Shown: positions 40,809 through 55,729, counted from the stretch's first letter. The stretch: 64,000 nucleotides of DNA from DAOPZC01 sp035353175 (GCA_035353175.1 DAOPZC010000017.1:1-64000); one strand, 5' to 3'. Notes: a model not told the origin generated them from the letters alone. A program made the numbers and translations.

Positions 40809-40970
40809 ATGCAGAAATACGTGTGCAATGTATGCGGGTACATTTACGACCCTGAGATCGGCGATCCGGCCAGCGGCGTTGCCGCAGGCACGCCTTTCGA
40901 GGCGCTGCCTGAAGATTGGTGCTGTCCCGAGTGCGGCGTCGGCAAAGACCAGTTCTCAGCCGTGTCCTGA
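40809..40970 (+). CDS. Rubredoxin (53 aa)
   Basis: A 53-residue frame beginning MQKYVCNVCGYIYDPEIGDP. The iron ligands are C6/C9 and C39/C42 (CPECG), with an extra Cys at 38, and the aromatic core residues Y4, Y11, Y13 and W37 are kept. It is a small electron carrier typical of anaerobes, often serving oxygen or superoxide reductases; no such partner gene is adjacent. AAAGGA lies about ten bases upstream of the ATG and a strong terminator follows. Confidence 0.95.
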   Translation: MQKYVCNVCGYIYDPEIGDPASGVAAGTPFEALPEDWCCPECGVGKDQFSAVS

Positions 40971-41014
40971 GAGATGGAGCCCTGCCCGGCACATCCGGCA
41001 GGGGCATCCCGAAC

Positions 41015-41050
41015 GCCCAACGTCAGACGCCGGACGTTGGGCATTTATTT
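41015..41050 (+). terminator. Rho-independent terminator after rubredoxin
   Basis: GCCCAACGTC (41015-41024) pairs perfectly with GACGTTGGGC (41033-41042), followed by ATTTATTT. A weaker CCCTGCC/GGCAGGG stem lies just before it. Confidence 0.82.
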
Positions 41051-41073
41051 GAGGGACAGCCGGCCCCGGGCAG

Positions 41074-42615
<1,542 letters not shown>

Positions 42616-42630
42616 GTTCTCCTTGCCCCG

Positions 42631-43536
42631 CTACACGAACCGCCGCTTCGTCAGTTTCTCGTACGCCTCGACATATTTCTCCCGTGTCTTGGCAACGACG
42701 TCATCCGGCAGAACCGGCGCGGGCGGTTGGTGGCTGAAGTGGATGCTGTCCAGCCAGTCGCGGACGAACTGTTTATCCAAGCTCGGCGGATTGCTGCCCA
42801 CCGCATAACTCTCGCGCGGCCAAAAGCGGCTGGAATCCGGCGTCAGCACCTCGTCGGCCAGCACCAGCCGGCCTTGCGCGTCCTCGCCGAACTCGAACTT
42901 GGTGTCCGCGATGATGATGCCGTTCGCCGCCGCGTAGTCCGCGGCCTTCGAATAGCAGCCCGTGGAGACGTCCGCCAGTTTTTCCGCCCGCTCCTGCCCC
43001 AGCGCATGAGTCAATTCCGCCGGCGTCACCGGCATGTCGTGCTCGCCCTGCTCCGCCTTGGTGCTCGGCGTGAACAATACGGCGTCGAGCTTCGACGCGT
43101 TCTGATACCCCTCGCGTAGCGGCTGGCCATTGACCGTCCGGCTCTTCTGATATTCTTTCCATCCCGATCCGGTCAGATACCCGCGGACGATGCACTCGAA
43201 AGGAATGATCGACACCTTCCTGACCAGCATCGACCGCCCGCGCAAATCCTCTTTGACCGCCTGGAGTGCCGCAGGGTACGCGTCGACGTCCGCCGTAATC
43301 AGATGGTTCGGCATCCCGTCCAGCAGCCCGAACCAGAAGACGCTCAAGCTGTTGAGGATGCGGCCCTTGTCGGGAATCCCGTTCGGCATGATCACGTCGA
43401 ACGCGCTGATCCGGTCCGTCGCCACCAGCAACAGGCTGTCACCCAAATCGTACAGGTCCCTCACCTTCCCGCGGCGGGGCGCAGGCATCCCGGGAATCGA
43501 ACTCTCAAGCAAAGCATGATTTTTGTCGTATTGCAT
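42631..43536 (-). CDS. purC: Phosphoribosylaminoimidazole-succinocarboxamide synthase
   Basis: A 301-residue SAICAR synthase joining CAIR with aspartate in purine synthesis. Evidence is RRGKVRDLYDLGDSLLLVATDRISAFDVIMP, SIIPFECIVRGYLTGSGWKEY, AELTHALGQERAEKL and IIADTKFEFGEDAQG. The length and the C-terminal extension match the plant/yeast-like form common in PVC and Bacteroidetes. It has a -10 at 43563-43568 and GAGGGT before the ATG. Confidence 0.96.
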   Translation of the reverse strand: MQYDKNHALLESSIPGMPAPRRGKVRDLYDLGDSLLLVATDRISAFDVIMPNGIPDKGRILNSLSVFWFGLLDGMPNHLITADVDAYPAALQAVKEDLRGRSMLVRKVSIIPFECIVRGYLTGSGWKEYQKSRTVNGQPLREGYQNASKLDAVLFTPSTKAEQGEHDMPVTPAELTHALGQERAEKLADVSTGCYSKAADYAAANGIIIADTKFEFGEDAQGRLVLADEVLTPDSSRFWPRESYAVGSNPPSLDKQFVRDWLDSIHFSHQPPAPVLPDDVVAKTREKYVEAYEKLTKRRFV

Positions 43537-43562
43537 ACACCCTCGTTGGTTTTTCGGCCCTT

Positions 43563-43568
43563 ATTCTA
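43563..43568 (-). promoter_or_regulatory. Candidate -10 element for purC
   Basis: Minus-strand TAGAAT sits 27 bases upstream of the purC ATG in a T-rich 80-bp gap. No good -35 hexamer is seen, so the call is weak. Confidence 0.35.
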
Positions 43569-43616
43569 CCGAAAAAACAACAAAAACACAGCGGACTCTC
43601 GAAAAAAAATGCATCG

Positions 43617-45221
43617 TCACCGCTTGTCCGCGGCGGCCTTCACGAACGAGGCGAACAACGGATGCGGAGCGACCGGCGAAGACTTGAACTCCGGATGATA
43701 CTGGCAGGCCACGAACCACGGGTGGCCCGCGAGCTCCACCACCTCGACCAGCTTCCCGTCCGGCGACACGCCCGCCACGGCCAACCCGCCCTGCTCCAGC
43801 GCCGCCCGGTAAGCGAGGTTAAACTCGTAACGGTGGCGATGCCGCTCTTGGATCTGCTCGCGCCCGTACGCCGCCGCCGACTTCGTGTCCGCCTTCAGGC
43901 TGCACGGATAAGCGCCGAGGCGCATCGTGCCGCCCATGTCCGTCACGCCACGCTGCTCGTCGAGCAGCGAGATCACGGGGTGCGGTGTGCCCGGCGCGAA
44001 CTCCGTGCTGTTGGCCTCCGCCAGCCCGCACACGTTGCGGGCGAACTCGATGACCGCGCACTGCATTCCCAAGCAGATGCCGAAGAACGGGATTCCCTTC
44101 TCCCGCGCAAAGCGGATCGCCTCGATCTTACCTTCGACGCCGCGACCGCCGAACCCGCCCGGCACCAGAATGCCGCGGACGCCCGCCAACTTCGCGGCCG
44201 CGCCGTCCTGTTCGATCTCTTCGGACTCCAGCATCCGGATGTTGAGCTTCACGCCCGCCGCAATCGCGCCGTGCGTGAGCGCCTCGTAAATGCTCTTGTA
44301 AGAATCGCGCAGGCTGATGTATTTGCCCACGACCGCGATCTCCACCTCGCCGTTCGGAGGGCGGATCAACCGGTCGAGCATGGCGTTCCACTCGGCCATG
44401 TCCAACTCGCGGACCGGCAGCTCCAGCAACTTGAGAATCTTCTCGTCCACGTGCTGCTTCATCAGGTCCAGCGGCACTTCGTAGATCGAGTTTGCCACGT
44501 CGCACTCTTCGATCACGTGCTCGGGCCGCACGCCGCAGAAGAGCGCCAGCTTGGCGCGGTGTTCGGCCGCGAACGGGCGCTCGCACCGGCAGATCAGCAG
44601 TTCCGGCACGATGCCGATCGAGCGCAGGATTCCCACGGACTGCTGCGAGGGCTTGGTCTTCATCTCGCCCGCCGCGCGGATGTACGGCACCAGCGTCAGA
44701 TGGATGAACAAGCTGTTCCCCGGCCCCTGCTCGTGGTGATACTGCCGGATCGCCTCCAGGTAGGGCTGCGATTCGATGTCGCCGGCCGTGCCGCCGATCT
44801 CGGTGATCGCGATGTCGGTCTGGTCGTCCTCGATCTCGTGGATCGCCCGCTTGATCTCGTCCGTCACGTGCGGGATCACCTGCACGGTCTTGCCCAGATA
44901 ACCTCCCGCGCGCTCACGCGCGATCACGTTGCTGTAGATGCGTCCGGTCGTATAGTTGCTGTGCTGGTCGCACGCGATCCCGGTGAACCGCTCGTAATGC
45001 CCCAAGTCCAAGTCGGTCTCGCGGCCATCCTCAGTCACATAGACTTCGCCGTGCTGATACGGCGACATCGTGCCCGGATCAACGTTCAGATAGGGATCCA
45101 GTTTCTGCATGCGGATGCGGTAACCCCGCCGTTTCAACAACAAACCGATCGAGGCCGCCGTCAAGCCTTTGCCGAGCGACGAAACCACGCCGCCGGTCAC
45201 AAAAATATGTTTGCAGCTCAT
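43617..45221 (-). CDS. pyrG: CTP synthase
   Basis: A 534-residue enzyme making CTP from UTP with glutamine. The synthase half starts KHIFVTGGVVSSLGKGLTAA and has KLDPYLNVDPGTMSP, TEIGGTAGDIES and FIHLTLVPYI. The glutaminase half has GGFGGRGVEGK, the nucleophile in GICLGMQ, and YHPEFKSSP with the His-Glu pair. The ATG at 45221 is chosen because the family N-terminus begins there; the open frame extends 35 codons upstream through a palindromic repeat. Confidence 0.97.
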   Translation of the reverse strand: MSCKHIFVTGGVVSSLGKGLTAASIGLLLKRRGYRIRMQKLDPYLNVDPGTMSPYQHGEVYVTEDGRETDLDLGHYERFTGIACDQHSNYTTGRIYSNVIARERAGGYLGKTVQVIPHVTDEIKRAIHEIEDDQTDIAITEIGGTAGDIESQPYLEAIRQYHHEQGPGNSLFIHLTLVPYIRAAGEMKTKPSQQSVGILRSIGIVPELLICRCERPFAAEHRAKLALFCGVRPEHVIEECDVANSIYEVPLDLMKQHVDEKILKLLELPVRELDMAEWNAMLDRLIRPPNGEVEIAVVGKYISLRDSYKSIYEALTHGAIAAGVKLNIRMLESEEIEQDGAAAKLAGVRGILVPGGFGGRGVEGKIEAIRFAREKGIPFFGICLGMQCAVIEFARNVCGLAEANSTEFAPGTPHPVISLLDEQRGVTDMGGTMRLGAYPCSLKADTKSAAAYGREQIQERHRHRYEFNLAYRAALEQGGLAVAGVSPDGKLVEVVELAGHPWFVACQYHPEFKSSPVAPHPLFASFVKAAADKR

Positions 45222-45270
45222 ATCGACTTTCTGGAGGACATCCCCCATACCCTGTATCCCGAATCTTCTC

Positions 45271-45324
45271 GGTAGGGACGCCTTCCCGAGGCCTCCGCGA
45301 ACGGTTCGGGGAACCGTTCCTACC
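45271..45324. repeat. Palindromic intergenic repeat, copy 1 (REP-like)
   Basis: A 54-bp element between gltD and pyrG. Its ends GGTAGGGACG (45271-45280) and CGTTCCTACC (45315-45324) pair at 9 of 10 positions, and inside it GAACGGTTC-GGG-GAACCGTTC (45299-45319) is a perfect 9-bp inverted repeat. It aligns with the sequence at 51412-51457. Confidence 0.7.
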
Positions 45325-45333
45325 ACAAAACAT

Positions 45334-46803
45334 TCACCTTTTCACCGACGTCAAATCCAAGCCCGTCCGCCGAGGCAGGTCGCTGGAGCCCATCAGCCAA
45401 GCGTCCACCGCAACCGCGCACTCGCGCCCTTCCGAGATGGCCCAGACGATCAGCGACTGCCCGCGGCGCGAATCGCCCGCCGCAAACACGCCGGGCACAT
45501 TGGACTGGTAGTCCGCGCCGGTCTTCACGTTGCCGCGCTCGTCGACACCCACGCCCAGCCGCGCGATCACGTTGTCGGTCTCCGGCCCCAGAAACCCCAG
45601 CGCCAGCAGCACAAGATCAGCATGCCACTCTTGCCGCGTGTTGGGGTTTTCCTTCAATTGCGGACGCTCGCCCTTCGTCGTCGGCCTCGTCCATTCCACG
45701 TTGATCGTCACCAGAGAGCGCACGTGGCCGTTGTATCCTTTGAATTCCTTTGTGAGAATGCTCCAGAAGCGGTCGCCGCCCTCCTTGTGCGAAGAGCTCG
45801 TACGCAGTTTCATCGGCCAGAACGGCCACGGCTGGTCCTCCGTGCGCGTCTCGGGCGGCATCGGCATCAGCTCGAAGCTGTGGACCTCCCGCGCGCCTTG
45901 GCGCAGCGCCGTGCCGACGCAGTCGCTGCCGGTGTCGCCGCCGCCGATCACGATCACGCTTTTTCCCTTGGCATTGATCCGGCCCCATTCCTCGGAACCG
46001 TCGGGCTTCGCGCTGAGCAGCCGGTTCTGCTGCTGCAGGTACTCCAAGGCGAAGTGGATGCCGGTCAGCTCGCGGCCGGGAATCGGCAAGTCGCGCGGCC
46101 GTCCGGAGCCGGTCGCGAGCACCACCGCATCGAACGTTTTGAGCACCTCCGCCGAAGGATCGGTGTTGGTGACGAATTTGACACCCTCCTCGGCCATGAT
46201 CTCCAGCCGACGGTCGATAACCCACTTCTCAATCTTGAAATCGGGAATGCCATAACGCAACAGGCCGCCGGGCTTCTCGTTCTTTTCGAACACCGTCACC
46301 TCGTGACCGGCGCGGTTGAGCTGCTGCGCCGCGGCGAGACCGGAAGGACCGGACCCCACGACAGCGACCCTTTTGCCCGTGTGTTTGGTCGGGATCTCCG
46401 GCTTAACCAAACCGTGCGCGAAGGCATATTCGATGACCGTCTTCTCGACGAGCTGGATCGTCGTGGGGGCCTCGTGGATCCCGAGCACGCACGCCTCTTC
46501 GCAGAGCGCGGGGCAAAGGCGCCCCGTGAATTCGGGGAAGTTGTTGGTGGCCGAGAGCCGCTCCCAGGCCTTCTCCCACTGACCGCGATAGACCAGGTCG
46601 TTCCACTCGGGGCAAAGGTTGCCGAGCGGGCAGCCACTGTGGCAGAAGGGCACGCCACAGTCCATGCAGCGTGCGGCCTGACACCTGATCGCCTCCTCAT
46701 CCATCGGCCGGTAGACCTCTTTGAAGTCGTGCAGCCGCTCCTCCACCGGGCGCTGTTCCGGCGTCTGACGCCCGTATTCCATAAATCCCGTGATTTTACC
46801 CAT
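45334..46803 (-). CDS. gltD: Glutamate synthase, small (beta) subunit
   Basis: A 489-residue FAD/NADPH subunit that feeds electrons to GltB. The N-terminal [4Fe-4S] cysteines are in CQAARCMDCGVPFCHSGCP and CPALCEEACVLG. The FAD site is VAVVGSGPSGLAAAQQL and the NAD(P)H site VIVIGGGDTGSDCVGTAL. GVFAAGDSRRGQSLIVWAI closes the FAD domain. It lies 40 bp downstream of gltB. The two form the GOGAT enzyme that makes glutamate from 2-oxoglutarate and glutamine. Confidence 0.97.
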   Translation of the reverse strand: MGKITGFMEYGRQTPEQRPVEERLHDFKEVYRPMDEEAIRCQAARCMDCGVPFCHSGCPLGNLCPEWNDLVYRGQWEKAWERLSATNNFPEFTGRLCPALCEEACVLGIHEAPTTIQLVEKTVIEYAFAHGLVKPEIPTKHTGKRVAVVGSGPSGLAAAQQLNRAGHEVTVFEKNEKPGGLLRYGIPDFKIEKWVIDRRLEIMAEEGVKFVTNTDPSAEVLKTFDAVVLATGSGRPRDLPIPGRELTGIHFALEYLQQQNRLLSAKPDGSEEWGRINAKGKSVIVIGGGDTGSDCVGTALRQGAREVHSFELMPMPPETRTEDQPWPFWPMKLRTSSSHKEGGDRFWSILTKEFKGYNGHVRSLVTINVEWTRPTTKGERPQLKENPNTRQEWHADLVLLALGFLGPETDNVIARLGVGVDERGNVKTGADYQSNVPGVFAAGDSRRGQSLIVWAISEGRECAVAVDAWLMGSSDLPRRTGLDLTSVKR

Positions 46804-46843
46804 AAATCCTCCTCGGGGCGGCCCGCGTGCCAGCCCTTTCTTT

Positions 46844-51373
<4,530 letters not shown>

Positions 51374-51411
51374 GCCAACCTCAAATCTCCACACGGTCAT
51401 CGCCTCGTTGC

Positions 51412-51457
51412 CGGAGCGCCTCTCCGAGACGTCCTTTGAAGCGTCGGGGAACCATCC
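51412..51457. repeat. Palindromic intergenic repeat, copy 2 (diverged)
   Basis: In the purF-gltB gap, CGCCTCTCCGAGACGTCC and TCGGGGAACCATCCCC align with CGCCTTCCCGAGGCCTCC and TCGGGGAACCGTTCC of the copy at 45271-45324. The palindromic ends are decayed here. Confidence 0.55.
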
Positions 51458-51458
51458 C

Positions 51459-52943
51459 CTATTGCATCATCACACCATAGCGATGGTGGCGGTCTTCCAG
51501 ATTGTCGGGGCCGGAGCGTTCCAATGCGTGTTTGCAGACCACGTGTTCGGTCGCGCACACATAGTGCCCGTTGAAGCAGCCGAAACAGAAATGCGCGGGG
51601 CTGTCCAGCACCGAACGCAGCCCGTCGAGACTCAAGTATCCCACGGAGTCCGCGCCGCACAACCGGCAGATCTGGTCTTCGGTCCGCCCCGAAGCCACCA
51701 GCTCGGAGGCCTCGGGAAAATCGATCCCGAAAAAGCACGGATGGCGCGTCGGCGGACACGCGATCCGCACATGCACCTCTTTCGCGCCCGCCCGCCGCAG
51801 AACGTCGATGCGCTTCTGAATCGTGGTCCCCCGGATGATCGAATCGTCCACCAGCACCACACGTTTGCCGTTCACCACCTCGGGAACGACCGCCAACTTC
51901 AAATCCACACTGTTCTTGCGCGACCGTTGGGTCGGCATGATGAACGTGCGGCCCACATAGTGGTTGCGGATAAAACCCATTTCGAATGGAATGCCGCTCT
52001 GGTGCGAATACCCCAGCGCCGACAAGACGCCGCTGTCCGGGATCGGCACCACCACGTCCGCATCGACCGGGTGTTCTTGCGCCAGCGTCCGGCCGATCGC
52101 CGTGCGGACCAAATACACGCTCTGGCCGAAAACGTGGCTGTTCGGGCGCGCGAAATAGATGTGCTCGAACACGCACTGCCCGTAGCCTCCGGAGGGGACG
52201 TCCGCAAAGCGCAGGCTTTTGATGCCGTTGTCATCCAACTTCACCAGTTCACCGGGATTCACGTCGCGCAGGTATTCCGCGCCGACCTGCTGCATGGCGC
52301 AGGTCTCGCTGGCCACCATGTACCCCTTGCCGAGACGGCCGATTGAAAGCGGGCGGATTCCCCACGGGTCGCGCGCCGCATACACACAGTTCGGACGGGC
52401 GATCACGAACGCGAAGGAGCCACAGAGTTCCGACAGAGCCGACCGGATGCGGTCCTTCTGGTTGAAAAAGGCCGGATCAGCCAGCTGGTGAAGCAGGATT
52501 TCGCTATCCGTCGTCGTCTGAAAAATGGACCCCTGCTTCTGGTAGCGGTCGCGCAACTCGCCCGCGTTGACCAGATTCCCGTTGTGGGCGATCGCCCACA
52601 TGCCGTCTCGGCATTCCGCCAGAAACGGCTGCACGTTCGCGGAACGCGAAGCGCCTGTGGTCGAGTAACGCACATGGCCAATGCCGATCTTGCCCGGCAA
52701 ATGTTCCGTGAAATCGCCCGTGAACACCTCGCTGACAAGTCCCATCCCCTTACAGAAATGAAGGATCTTGCCATCGCTGACCACCATCCCCGCGCCTTCC
52801 TGCCCGCGATGCTGCAGGGCAAAAAGACCGTTATAAATCGTCAGCGCGGCGTTCTCCACGCCATACACCGCCACCACGCCGCAATGTTCGCGCGGACCGT
52901 CAGCATCCGGCACATCGTCAAAAATGTTCTTCGCTTCACGCAT
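51459..52943 (-). CDS. purF: Amidophosphoribosyltransferase
   Basis: A 494-residue enzyme for the first committed step of purine synthesis. A 20-residue propeptide precedes C21 (EHCGVVAVYG), the glutaminase nucleophile. HRGQEGAGMVVSDG, HNGNLVNAGELRD and the PRPP loop VVLVDDSIIRGTT are present. Cysteines in GQCVFEH, RHPCFFG and FCFGCF match the [4Fe-4S]-containing Bacillus-type enzyme. The gene starts the minus-strand run that continues with gltB, gltD, pyrG and purC. Confidence 0.97.
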   Translation of the reverse strand: MREAKNIFDDVPDADGPREHCGVVAVYGVENAALTIYNGLFALQHRGQEGAGMVVSDGKILHFCKGMGLVSEVFTGDFTEHLPGKIGIGHVRYSTTGASRSANVQPFLAECRDGMWAIAHNGNLVNAGELRDRYQKQGSIFQTTTDSEILLHQLADPAFFNQKDRIRSALSELCGSFAFVIARPNCVYAARDPWGIRPLSIGRLGKGYMVASETCAMQQVGAEYLRDVNPGELVKLDDNGIKSLRFADVPSGGYGQCVFEHIYFARPNSHVFGQSVYLVRTAIGRTLAQEHPVDADVVVPIPDSGVLSALGYSHQSGIPFEMGFIRNHYVGRTFIMPTQRSRKNSVDLKLAVVPEVVNGKRVVLVDDSIIRGTTIQKRIDVLRRAGAKEVHVRIACPPTRHPCFFGIDFPEASELVASGRTEDQICRLCGADSVGYLSLDGLRSVLDSPAHFCFGCFNGHYVCATEHVVCKHALERSGPDNLEDRHHRYGVMMQ

Positions 52944-52958
52944 ACGGCCACACTTTCA

Positions 52959-52972
52959 GCACTCCCCATGCC
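52959..52972 (-). promoter_or_regulatory. Sigma-54-like -24/-12 element upstream of purF
   Basis: Minus-strand TTGGCATGGGGAGTGCT has GG (52972-52971) and GC (52960-52959) exactly 10 bases apart, with two mismatches to TTGGCACG-N4-TTGCT. The start would fall about five bases before the purF ATG, so the mRNA would be nearly leaderless; treat as tentative. Confidence 0.35.
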
Positions 52973-52974
52973 AA

Positions 52975-52990
52975 GCAACGTTTACGTTGC
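52975..52990. promoter_or_regulatory. Palindromic operator candidate upstream of purF
   Basis: Two perfect 7-bp arms, GCAACGT and ACGTTGC, flank a central TT. The site ends 32 bp before the purF start codon, directly behind the sigma-54-like element. It somewhat resembles LacI/PurR-family sites, but the regulator is unknown. Confidence 0.5.
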
Positions 52991-53199
52991 CGCATAAGGG
53001 TGAGTTCCCGCAGCTCTTCGGTCTGAAACCACATTCGACGCATTGACTTTAAGTCAAACCGCACAAAAGCGGAAGCAGGAAAACGATCCCTGCATTGTCG
53101 AAGTCACCCCGTCCCCGGCGTATTCCGCCGTCGGAAACCGCCAAAAAAGTCATTTTTATAACATTTTTGTTGCAACCGGTGAGGTCGGCTGCCCTATAC

Positions 53200-53243
53200 A
53201 AAAAAAACGGCCACGCGTCCTGCCCGCAGGAAGCGTGGCCGTT
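53200..53243 (-). terminator. Rho-independent terminator after the leuB-like gene
   Basis: On the minus strand ACGGCCACGC (53242-53233) pairs with GCGTGGCCGT (53216-53207), followed by a run of eight T residues ending at 53200. Confidence 0.9.
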
Positions 53244-53298
53244 CAGGCCGGATGACGCGGCACAATCGGGCCGCTCTGTAAAGCCGTCAGCGCACTTT

Positions 53299-54375
53299 TT
53301 AAAGGGTTCCCGCGACCAGATCGCCGACTTGCGTCGTCGTGAACCCCATCTGGTTGGCCATCTGGCTCTTCATTTTAGGCGTGGTTTTCGCAATCGCCGC
53401 CTCGATAGCCGCGCCGGCGGCCTCTTCGCCCAGTGCGGTCAGCATCATTGCTCCCGCGCCGATGGCCGCCAGCGGGTTGATGGCGTTCTTGCCGGTCCAC
53501 ATGGGCGCCGTCCCGCCGATCGGTTCAAACATGCTCACGCCCATGGGATTGATGTTGCCTCCCGCCGCCACACCGAGTCCGCCCTGCGTGATTGCCGCGA
53601 GGTCGGTGATGATGTCACCGAACATGTTCTCGGTGACGATCACATCGAACATCTCGGGGCTCGACACCATATAGAGGCAGGTCGCATCCACGTGGTAATA
53701 CTCGCGTTTCACGTCCGGATATTCCGCGCCGACTTCGGCGAAGACGCGGTTCCACAGCTCGTACATATAGGTCAGCACGTTGGACTTGCCGACCAGCGCC
53801 AACGTGTTCGACTCGCCGAGGCCGCGCGCTTTCTTGCCGTACTTGCGGACATATTCGAACGCGTAGCGCAGACAGCGTTCCACCTGGTCGTACGTGTACA
53901 TCATCTGCTGAACGGCCACCTCGTCCTTGGTGCCCTTGCGGGACAGACCGCCGATGCCGGTATAGAGGCCCCCGCTGTTCTCGCGGACCACGCAGTAATC
54001 GATCTCTTTGGGCCCCTTGCCTTTGAGGGGGCTCTCGACCCCGGGGTAGAGCTTCACCGGGCGCAGATTGATGTACTGGTCCAGCTCAAAACGCAAGCGG
54101 AGGAGCACACCCTTCTCGAGAACGCCAGGCTTCACGTCGGTATGGCCGATCGCGCCAAGATAGATGGCGTCGAAGCCACGCAGTTCGTCAAGGACCGAAT
54201 CCGTCAGCGTCTCGCCGGTCTTGAGATAGCGGGTGCCCCCCAGGTCATACGGCACCTTTTCCAACTGAAAGCCAAATTTGTGAGCCGCAGCGTCCAGAAC
54301 CTTACACCCTTCACCGATGACTTCCGGTCCGGTTCCGTCGCCAGGCAACACCGCGATCTTATACGTCTTGCGCAT
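53299..54375 (-). CDS. leuB: 3-isopropylmalate dehydrogenase-like beta-decarboxylating dehydrogenase
   Basis: A 358-residue member of the isocitrate/isopropylmalate dehydrogenase family. Evidence is KIAVLPGDGTGPEV, LRFELDQYINLRPVKLYPGV, VVRENSGGLYTGIGG, and the metal-binding VIVTENMFGDIITDLAA. The INLRPVKLYPGV variant occurs in actinobacterial-type LeuB and in tartrate dehydrogenases, so the substrate is not certain. No other leu gene is in the window. It has a promoter (54402-54430), AAGGAG before the ATG at 54375 and its own terminator, so it is a single-gene unit. Confidence 0.85.
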   Translation of the reverse strand: MRKTYKIAVLPGDGTGPEVIGEGCKVLDAAAHKFGFQLEKVPYDLGGTRYLKTGETLTDSVLDELRGFDAIYLGAIGHTDVKPGVLEKGVLLRLRFELDQYINLRPVKLYPGVESPLKGKGPKEIDYCVVRENSGGLYTGIGGLSRKGTKDEVAVQQMMYTYDQVERCLRYAFEYVRKYGKKARGLGESNTLALVGKSNVLTYMYELWNRVFAEVGAEYPDVKREYYHVDATCLYMVSSPEMFDVIVTENMFGDIITDLAAITQGGLGVAAGGNINPMGVSMFEPIGGTAPMWTGKNAINPLAAIGAGAMMLTALGEEAAGAAIEAAIAKTTPKMKSQMANQMGFTTTQVGDLVAGTL

Positions 54376-54401
54376 GTACACTCCTTTTGCAAATGGGGGC
54401 C

Positions 54402-54430
54402 ATTTTAGCGGACGGCTCCGCATCACGCAA
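54402..54430 (-). promoter_or_regulatory. Sigma-70-type promoter for the leuB-like gene
   Basis: Minus-strand TTGCGT (54430-54425) and TAAAAT (54407-54402) are 17 bp apart, 27 bases upstream of the ATG. Confidence 0.68.
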
Positions 54431-54457
54431 GCGCAGGAAACAGTCCTTTCTTTCGGC

Positions 54458-55729
54458 TCACTCGTGCCGCAAGGCCTCGATGGGATCGAGCGCAGCCGCG
54501 CGCATGGCCGGATAGAGACCGAAAACGATGCCGATCCCCACGCTGATGCCGAAAGCCAAGACCAGGCTGTACGGCTGAACGACCGTCGGCATTGCCGTGA
54601 ACGCCGTAATCAGCAGCGGAATGCTGACGCCCAGAAGGAGCCCCACCAGCCCGCCGCCAATCGACAACACGCAGGTGTTAATCAGGAACTGCACAACGAT
54701 GCGGCTGCGCCGGGCGCCGATCGCGCGGCGGATGCCGATCTCCTTGGTGCGCTCGGTCACCGAAGCCAGCATGATGTTCATGATGCCGATTCCGCCCACC
54801 AGCAGACTGATTCCGGCGATCGCGCCCAAAACGATATTGTAGGTCCGCTTGGTGCGCTCGGCCTCGCGCAGCAGCGTCAACGGCACGTCGATGCGGAAAT
54901 CTTTCTTTTTGTGAAACCTGTTCAGCACCGCCTCAATCGCCTGGCTGCCCGGCTCGACGGCCGGCGTGTCGGCCATCTTGACGATGATCTGGCTCAGCTC
55001 GACCTTCTCGCCTTCCATCCCGCCCGCCGAATAGCGGATGTTCGCCTCGCCAAAAAGCCGGGTCCCCGTCGTAATCGGAATGTAGGCATCGGCCTCGCTG
55101 TCCGGCGCACGGACAGTGCCGCCGGTTTCATTTTTGACGATGCCGATCACCTCGAACACGCCTGACGCAATGCGGATGCGCTGGCCCGTCATCTCTTCGG
55201 CCGCCAACAGCCGCCGCACGCCATGCTCCGTCAGCACGCAGACATTCGCCCGCATCTGCAGGTCGTTGGCCGACAACACGCGTCCGGCCAACACGGGACG
55301 CTGCACCACGTCGAACCACTCCGTCACGGTTTCCACCACGCGCATCTCGAGCTGTCGCTCGCCCAGGCGCGCGGTGCGCCGAGTCATGCGTGCCGGCACC
55401 GTCAAAACCACGCCCGGCACCGTTTCTTTGATGCGGTTTTCGTCGTCGTAAAGCAGCCCGTAAACCGCGAGCCTGCCGCGTTGGGCCCCCGTGCTGGAGC
55501 CCTCGTCCTCGCTGGGTTTCACCGACATCACCATGATGTTTTCACTGCCCAAACGCTTGATCGAATCCAGTGCCTGCTGACTGGCCCCCTCCCCCACCGC
55601 CAACATGGCGATCACGCTGCCCACGCCGAAAACCATCCCCAGCATGGTCAAGAACGAACGCGTCTTATGCCGCCACACATCGGTCAAACCCAACTTGATG
55701 AACGGCCAGAAATAAAGGATCTGGTTCAC
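54458..55729 (-). CDS. ABC transporter permease, MacB/FtsX type
   Basis: A 423-residue membrane protein with the MacB topology: one N-terminal transmembrane helix (residues 19-40), a periplasmic domain of about 220 residues, and three C-terminal helices (IVLGAIAGISLLVGGIGIMN; LINTCVLSIGGGLVGLLLG; LVLAFGISVGIGIVFGLYP). The coupling segment SVTERTKEIGIRRAIGA is characteristic. It is the last gene of the tolC-macA-macB-type operon and overlaps the ATPase gene by 4 bp. It should drive mechanotransmission through the TolC partner; the cargo is unknown. Confidence 0.93.
   Translation of the reverse strand: MNQILYFWPFIKLGLTDVWRHKTRSFLTMLGMVFGVGSVIAMLAVGEGASQQALDSIKRLGSENIMVMSVKPSEDEGSSTGAQRGRLAVYGLLYDDENRIKETVPGVVLTVPARMTRRTARLGERQLEMRVVETVTEWFDVVQRPVLAGRVLSANDLQMRANVCVLTEHGVRRLLAAEEMTGQRIRIASGVFEVIGIVKNETGGTVRAPDSEADAYIPITTGTRLFGEANIRYSAGGMEGEKVELSQIIVKMADTPAVEPGSQAIEAVLNRFHKKKDFRIDVPLTLLREAERTKRTYNIVLGAIAGISLLVGGIGIMNIMLASVTERTKEIGIRRAIGARRSRIVVQFLINTCVLSIGGGLVGLLLGVSIPLLITAFTAMPTVVQPYSLVLAFGISVGIGIVFGLYPAMRAAALDPIEALRHE

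Larger units (their letters stand above)
52944..53298. promoter_or_regulatory. Regulatory gap between leuB-like gene and purF
   Basis: A 355-bp stretch without a convincing gene. It has a sigma-54-like element (52959-52972), a palindrome GCAACGT-TT-ACGTTGC (52975-52990), a second palindrome TTGACTT-T-AAGTCAA (53043-53057), and the leuB terminator (53200-53243). A short open frame across 53043-53255 runs through the terminator and shows no family. Confidence 0.55.

Noticed and set aside
43590..43616. T-run after pyrG as a terminator
   Set aside because: The minus-strand T-run (after GATGCA) has no stable stem before it.
43662..45275. Plus-strand open frame of 537 codons opposite pyrG
   Set aside because: Antisense shadow of CTP synthase without motifs.
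53043..53255. Open frame of 70 codons upstream of purF
   Set aside because: Passes through the leuB terminator and a palindrome, with no ribosome-binding site.
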